Under the pieces are notes generated by a model. It saw only the letters and a program-made list of their open reading frames with translations. It did no database searches and was not told where the DNA came from. Shown here one piece after another: positions 59,820 to 64,000 of a DNA stretch of 64,000 bases. The stretch lies in NCBI GenBank assembly GCA_011526565.1, contig WYBL01000147.1, forward strand, positions 32,621-96,620. The letters run 5' to 3'. Position numbers and translations under genes: made by a program. Source of the stretch: Acidobacteriota bacterium. GTDB lineage: Bacteria; Acidobacteriota; Vicinamibacteria; Fen-336. Every line of letters begins with the position of its first letter. Position 1 is the first letter of the stretch.

Positions 59820-60844
59820 AACAGCTTGCCCTGGCCCGGCGCGTGCGACGGCACCCGCAGGCCGAAGTGCTGGTACGCGCGGGCCGTCGCCATCCGCCCG
59901 CGCGGCGTGCGGTCGAGGAAGCCGTGCTGCAACAGGTACGGCTCGTAGATCTCTTCGATGGCGCCCGTGTCCTCGCTGATCGCCGCCGCCAGCGCGCCGA
60001 CGCCGACCGGGCCGCCGCCGAACTTCTCGATGATCGTCAGCAGCAGCTTGCGGTCGATCTCGTCGAAGCCGTACGCGTCGACCTCGAGCATGGCCAGCGC
60101 GTCCTGCGCGACGCTGCCGCGGATCACGCCGTCGGCCCGCACCTGGGCGAAGTCGCGCACGCGGCGCAGCAGGCGGTTGGCGATGCGCGGGGTGCCGCGG
60201 CTGCGGCGGGCGATCTCCACGGCGCCGTCGTCCTCGATCGGCACGCCGAGCAGCCGCGCCGAGCGGCGCACGACGAAAGCCAGATCGTCGTCGGAGTAGA
60301 AGTCGAGCCGGTGCACGATCCCGAAGCGGCTGCGCAGCGGCGCCGTCAGCAGCCCCGCGCGTGTCGTCGCGCCGACCAGCGTGAACGGCTTGAGCGGGAT
60401 CTTCATCGACCGCGCGCCGGGGCCGGTGCCGATCATCAGGTCGAGCGAGTAGTCCTCGAGCGCCGGGTACAGGATCTCCTCGACCTTGGCGTCCAGGCGG
60501 TGGATCTCGTCGACGAACAGGATCTCGCGCGGCTCGAGCGCGGTCAGCAGCGCGGCGAGGTCGCCGGCGCGCTCGATGATCGGGCCCGAGGTGGCCTTGA
60601 TCGGCGCGCCCAGCTCGGCCGCCAGCACGTGGGCCAGCGAGGTCTTGCCGACGCCGGGGGGCCCGAACAGCAGCACGTGGTCGAGTGCCTCGCCGCGGCT
60701 GCGGGCCGCCTCGACCGCGACCCGCAGGTTGGCGATCACCTGCGGCTGGCCGACGTAGTCGTCGAGGCTCTTCGGCCGCAGCGAGAGGTCGAAGCGCAGG
60801 TCGTCGTCCTGCGGCCCCCCGGACACCAGGCGCGGGTCGGTCAT
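59816..60844 (-). CDS. ruvB: Holliday junction branch-migration ATPase RuvB
   Basis: 342 residues from ATG 60844. Walker A FGPPGVGKTS, Walker B LFVDEIHRL, sensor 1 VGATTRAG and the arginine finger RSRFG are intact; the C-terminal winged helix ends EPYLLQHGFLDRTPRGR. Hexamers drive DNA through the RuvA-bound junction. It follows ruvA after four bases, in the order ruvC-ruvA-ruvB. Confidence 0.97.
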   Translation of the reverse strand: MTDPRLVSGGPQDDDLRFDLSLRPKSLDDYVGQPQVIANLRVAVEAARSRGEALDHVLLFGPPGVGKTSLAHVLAAELGAPIKATSGPIIERAGDLAALLTALEPREILFVDEIHRLDAKVEEILYPALEDYSLDLMIGTGPGARSMKIPLKPFTLVGATTRAGLLTAPLRSRFGIVHRLDFYSDDDLAFVVRRSARLLGVPIEDDGAVEIARRSRGTPRIANRLLRRVRDFAQVRADGVIRGSVAQDALAMLEVDAYGFDEIDRKLLLTIIEKFGGGPVGVGALAAAISEDTGAIEEIYEPYLLQHGFLDRTPRGRMATARAYQHFGLRVPSHAPGQGKLF

Positions 60845-60848
60845 CGCC

Positions 60849-61454
60849 TCACCGCGTGGAGAGTTGCCGCAGCGCGCGCCGCAGCAGGTCCTCGAAGCGC
60901 TCCTCCGGAGCGTCCTTCAGCACGCGGTCGACCCCGCGCTCGGCCTCCGGCCGCGCCCAGCCGAGGTGGACCAGCGCCGAGACCAGGTCGTCCTTGGCGG
61001 CGTGGGCCGGCGCCGCGCCGGCGGTGGCGGGCTGCGGCTCGCCCGCGCCCAGCATCTTCACCTTGTCCTTCAGCTCCAGCACCAGCCGCTCGGCCGTCTT
61101 CCTGCCGACGCCGGGGATGCGCACGAGCCGTGCGACGTCGGAGGTCTGCAGCGCCAGCAGCAGGTCGGGCACCTCGATCCCGGACAGGATCGTGACCGCC
61201 AGCCGCGGGCCGACGCCCGAGATCTCGATCAGCTTCTCGAAGAGCTGCTGCTCGGTGGCGGTCAGGAAGCCGAACAGCAGCAGCGCGTCCTCGCGCACGT
61301 GGGTGTGGATGCGCAACTCGACCTCGGCCCCGGGGTCGCCCAGCTTGTAGTAGGTGGAGACCGGAATCGCGACCCGGTAGCCGACGCCGCCGACGTCGAC
61401 GACGGCCTCCTGCGGCTCCTTCCGCAGCAACCTGCCCCTGAGCTGAGCGATCAC
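60849..61454 (-). CDS. ruvA: Holliday junction-binding protein RuvA
   Basis: 201 residues from GTG 61454 (GTGA overlap with ruvC). The OB-fold N-terminus MIAQLRGRLLRKEPQEAVVD, helix-hairpin-helix motifs (FEKLIEISGVGPRLAVTI; LVRIPGVGRKTAERLVLEL) and a C-terminal RuvB-binding domain are all present. It forms the tetramer that holds the junction. Confidence 0.97.
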   Translation of the reverse strand: MIAQLRGRLLRKEPQEAVVDVGGVGYRVAIPVSTYYKLGDPGAEVELRIHTHVREDALLLFGFLTATEQQLFEKLIEISGVGPRLAVTILSGIEVPDLLLALQTSDVARLVRIPGVGRKTAERLVLELKDKVKMLGAGEPQPATAGAAPAHAAKDDLVSALVHLGWARPEAERGVDRVLKDAPEERFEDLLRRALRQLSTR

Positions 61455-61954
61455 GATCGGCCTCCCGCGATCATTGCGGCGAGGGGGGTGTGCTGGTGGG
61501 CGCAGCAGAGGGCGACGGCGAGGGCATCGGCGGCGTCGCCGGCTTCGCCCGCGCCGGGCAGGCCGAGGTGGCGTTCGACCATCAGCGCGACCTGGGCCTT
61601 GTCGGCGCGGCCGTTGCCGGTCACCTGCTGCTTGACCGTGGCCGGCGGGAACTCGCGGATCGGCACCCCGGCCGCAGCGCCGGCCAGCAGCACCACGCCG
61701 CGCACGTGGCCGAGCACCAGCGCGGTGCGCACGTTGGCGGCGTGGAACGCCTCCTCGACGGCCATCAGGTCGGGGTTCACGCGCGAGATCAGGGCGGCGA
61801 CGCCCTCGTGGATCAGGCGCAGCCGCTCGGGCAGCGAAAAGCGCGCGGGGGCCGCGATCACGCCCTTGTCGGAAAGGCGCGCTCGCGACCCCTGCCAGTC
61901 GAGGACGCCCCAGCCGGTCCGCACCGAGCCGGGGTCGACCCCGAGGACGATCAC
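61451..61954 (-). CDS. ruvC: Holliday junction resolvase RuvC
   Basis: 167 residues from GTG 61954 with GGAGAG upstream. Acidic catalytic residues lie in VLGVDPGSVRTG, AVEEAFHAAN and GDAADALAVALCCAH. It cuts Holliday junctions symmetrically with RuvAB. It is 25 bases downstream of yebC, the common yebC-ruvC-ruvA-ruvB order. Confidence 0.96.
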   Translation of the reverse strand: MIVLGVDPGSVRTGWGVLDWQGSRARLSDKGVIAAPARFSLPERLRLIHEGVAALISRVNPDLMAVEEAFHAANVRTALVLGHVRGVVLLAGAAAGVPIREFPPATVKQQVTGNGRADKAQVALMVERHLGLPGAGEAGDAADALAVALCCAHQHTPLAAMIAGGRS

Positions 61955-61979
61955 GCTCTCCTGCTGGCGAGCGCGGCGG

Positions 61980-62732
<753 letters not shown>

Positions 62733-62764
62733 CGTGCAACGCTCCTCGAACCGGGAAACGTCGG

Positions 62765-62773
62765 AGTGTAACA
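62765..62773 (-). promoter_or_regulatory. Extended -10 TGTTACACT for yebC
   Basis: Reverse strand TG-T-TACACT; the leader of about 25 bases carries a ribosome site, unlike the leaderless cases. Confidence 0.4.
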
Positions 62774-62797
62774 CGCCCCACCCTCACGGGGCCGCCC

Positions 62798-62806
62798 TGC
62801 TACGAT
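62798..62806 (+). promoter_or_regulatory. Extended -10 TGCTACGAT, leaderless
   Basis: Ends nine bases before ATG 62816; the bases between (CCCCGGCCG) hold no ribosome site. Confidence 0.45.
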
Positions 62807-62815
62807 CCCCGGCCG

Positions 62816-63700
62816 ATGGCGTCCTGTCCTGCCTGTGCCCGCCCCGCGGCCGCCGGCCGTCCGCGTTGTCTCTATTGCGGCGCCCCGCTGCCCGCCATGC
62901 CCGAGACGGCGCCCGAGGCGGCCGCGGCGCCGGCCGCACCGGAGCCGGAAGGGCGGGGCCGCGTCGTCTGCGATGCCGCCGGGGTCGAGGCGGCCGCCCT
63001 CGGCGCCGCGCTCGGCATCGGCGCCTACGAGGCCGGGCAGCTCGCCCGCCGCGGCGGCTGGCAGGAGCTGCGCGCGCTGCCGCCAGCCGAGGCGCTGGCG
63101 CTGGCAGGGCGGCTGCGGGCGGCAGGCGCCCGGGCCGAGGTGGTCCCCGAGGCCGACGGCCGGCGTGCGGCGCGCCCGCTGCTGGTGCAGGGCGGCGGGT
63201 TCGAAGGCGGGTCGCTCGCGCTCGACACCGGGGCCGGGCCGATCGGGCTGCTGCCGGCCGAGCTGCTGCTGATCGTGCGCGGGCCGATCACCCGCGAGTA
63301 CCAGGCCCAGGAAGCACCCGGCTGGCGGGCGCTGCGCCACGTGCGCGTCAACAACCCGCAACCCGGCTACCGCTTCCACCTGCACCGGCGGGCCGATCCG
63401 GTGCCGCTGGAGCTGGACCCGGCCGAGTTCGCCTTCCGCAGCCCGCGGGCCTCGGCTCACCTCGAGCTCGGGGCCTGGTGCGACGCGCTGGCGCGCGACG
63501 GCGTGGCCGTGGACGACGGCTTCCGGAAGCTGCCGGTGGCGCTTGCCCTGGTGGCGGCGCGGGAGGAGGCGGCGAAGGGCGCGCGCCCTGGCGTCCAGCA
63601 TCGCGAGAAGGAGAGCGACCGGCTGCTCGACAACCTGGTCCAGTTCCGCGCCTACTCCGCGTGGCGCGGCGCGCTCGAGCGGCGGCTCGGCGCACGCTGA
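62816..63700 (+). CDS. Zinc-ribbon protein of unknown function
   Basis: 294 residues from ATG 62816. Cys4/Cys7 (CPAC) and Cys18/Cys21 (CLYC) form an N-terminal zinc ribbon. A Pro/Ala linker follows, then an alpha/beta domain (about 40-105, VCDAAGVEAAALGAALGIGA). A C-terminal domain (about 115-294) has GFEGGSLALDTGAGPIGLLP, NNPQPGYRFHLHRR and the basic end FRAYSAWRGALERRLGAR. The protein is soluble with no signal peptide. I do not recognise the C-terminal family. Confidence 0.75.
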   Translation: MASCPACARPAAAGRPRCLYCGAPLPAMPETAPEAAAAPAAPEPEGRGRVVCDAAGVEAAALGAALGIGAYEAGQLARRGGWQELRALPPAEALALAGRLRAAGARAEVVPEADGRRAARPLLVQGGGFEGGSLALDTGAGPIGLLPAELLLIVRGPITREYQAQEAPGWRALRHVRVNNPQPGYRFHLHRRADPVPLELDPAEFAFRSPRASAHLELGAWCDALARDGVAVDDGFRKLPVALALVAAREEAAKGARPGVQHREKESDRLLDNLVQFRAYSAWRGALERRLGAR

Positions 63701-63749
63701 GCGTTCCCGCGGCGCTGCGCGCGCCTGCGCGGGCCGTGCCGGGTTCCTG

Positions 63750-63758
63750 TGTTACCGT
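63750..63758 (+). promoter_or_regulatory. Extended -10 TGTTACCGT
   Basis: Ends ten bases before ATG 63769. Confidence 0.4.
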
Positions 63759-63768
63759 CCGGGCGGGA

Positions 63769-64000
63769 ATGAAACTGATCGTCCAGATCCCGTGCCTCAA
63801 CGAGGAGCAGACCCTCCCCGAGGTGCTGCGGGCGATCCCGCGCGCGATCCCGGGCGTCGACGTCGTCGAGGTGCTGGTGATCGACGACGGGTCCTCCGAC
63901 CGGACCTCGGCCGTCGCCCGCGAGCACGGCGCCGACCACGTGGTGCGCTTCACCCAGAGGAAGGGCCTGGCCCACGGCTTCATGGCCGGCGTCGACGCCG
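63769..64000 (+). CDS. Family 2 glycosyltransferase, N-terminal part (cut by window edge)
   Basis: 77 codons from ATG 63769 to the right edge: MKLIVQIPCLNEEQTLPEVL, then VLVIDDGSSDRTSAVAREHG and RKGLAHGFMAGVDA. PCLNEE and DDGSSD are the nucleotide-sugar and metal motifs of GT-A fold family 2 enzymes. The pattern resembles polyprenyl-phosphate glycosyltransferases (DPM1/GtrB-like), but the membrane domains that would decide this lie outside the window. Confidence 0.9.
   Translation, partial: MKLIVQIPCLNEEQTLPEVLRAIPRAIPGVDVVEVLVIDDGSSDRTSAVAREHGADHVVRFTQRKGLAHGFMAGVDA

Overview
The window is a densely coding, very G+C-rich chromosomal stretch; no gap between genes exceeds about 200 bases. I see no tRNA, rRNA, CRISPR array, insertion sequence or prophage gene. 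The best guess for the host is an Acidobacteriota bacterium, perhaps of the Thermoanaerobaculia/Holophagae side. The evidence is a PadR regulator coupled to an ADOP-type duplicated orphan permease, a TonB-dependent receptor with an N-terminal carboxypeptidase-regulatory domain (Oar-like), and a Gram-negative envelope (lipoprotein, beta-barrel, polysaccharide export). This is an inference from gene families, not a phylogeny.

Layout. 0-9 kb: a partial TPR gene, a giant FtsX-type permease, then a leftward coupled operon padR - ADOP permease - YHS-domain protein - PQQ-type propeller. 8.9-20.5 kb: a secreted metallo-beta-lactamase-fold protein, then a long leftward lipid-type cluster: TonB receptor, SDR, KASIII-like protein, acyl-CoA ligase, alpha/beta hydrolase, SCP-x-type thiolase, two more hydrolases and a TetR regulator. 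20.7-32.3 kb: an envelope/polysaccharide region with a second PQQ propeller, an outer-membrane barrel coupled to a Wzc-like tyrosine autokinase, a Pro/Thr-tailed exported protein, a membrane FHA protein, two adjacent O-antigen-ligase-family proteins and a lipoprotein with EF-hand-like repeats. 32.4-40.2 kb: a complete beta-oxidation locus in the Bacillus order (fadN-fadA-fadE) plus fadD and a TetR-type fadR, with two FadR-box palindromes. 40.2-49.3 kb: folK, deoxynucleoside kinase, SprT-like protease, a heterodimeric ABC exporter, a tandem pair of small membrane proteins, a serine hydrolase, an RsuA-family pseudouridine synthase and a FabZ homologue. 49.3-57 kb: a GAF-GAF-SpoIIE phosphatase, ECF sigma/anti-sigma pair, NhaC antiporter, DAHP synthase, DUF4388 protein and HNH protein. 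57-64 kb: divergent eda/kdgK, queA-ruvB-ruvA-ruvC-yebC, a zinc-ribbon protein and the start of a family 2 glycosyltransferase.

Gene-expression style. Co-directional genes very often overlap by four bases (GTGA, ATGA, TTGA), and in three places the only credible initiator is CTG within CTGA. Several first genes lack a Shine-Dalgarno sequence and instead carry an extended -10-like TGNTANNNT or TANNNT hexamer 7-10 bases before the start codon, which suggests leaderless mRNAs.

Most interesting biology: a KASIII-like protein whose Cys-His-Asn triad reads Cys-Thr-Tyr inside an uncharacterised lipid cluster; a FabZ homologue whose catalytic His is Gly; a Wzp-like barrel translationally coupled to a BY-kinase; a conserved pair of about 100-residue membrane proteins of unknown role; and a self-contained FadR circuit.
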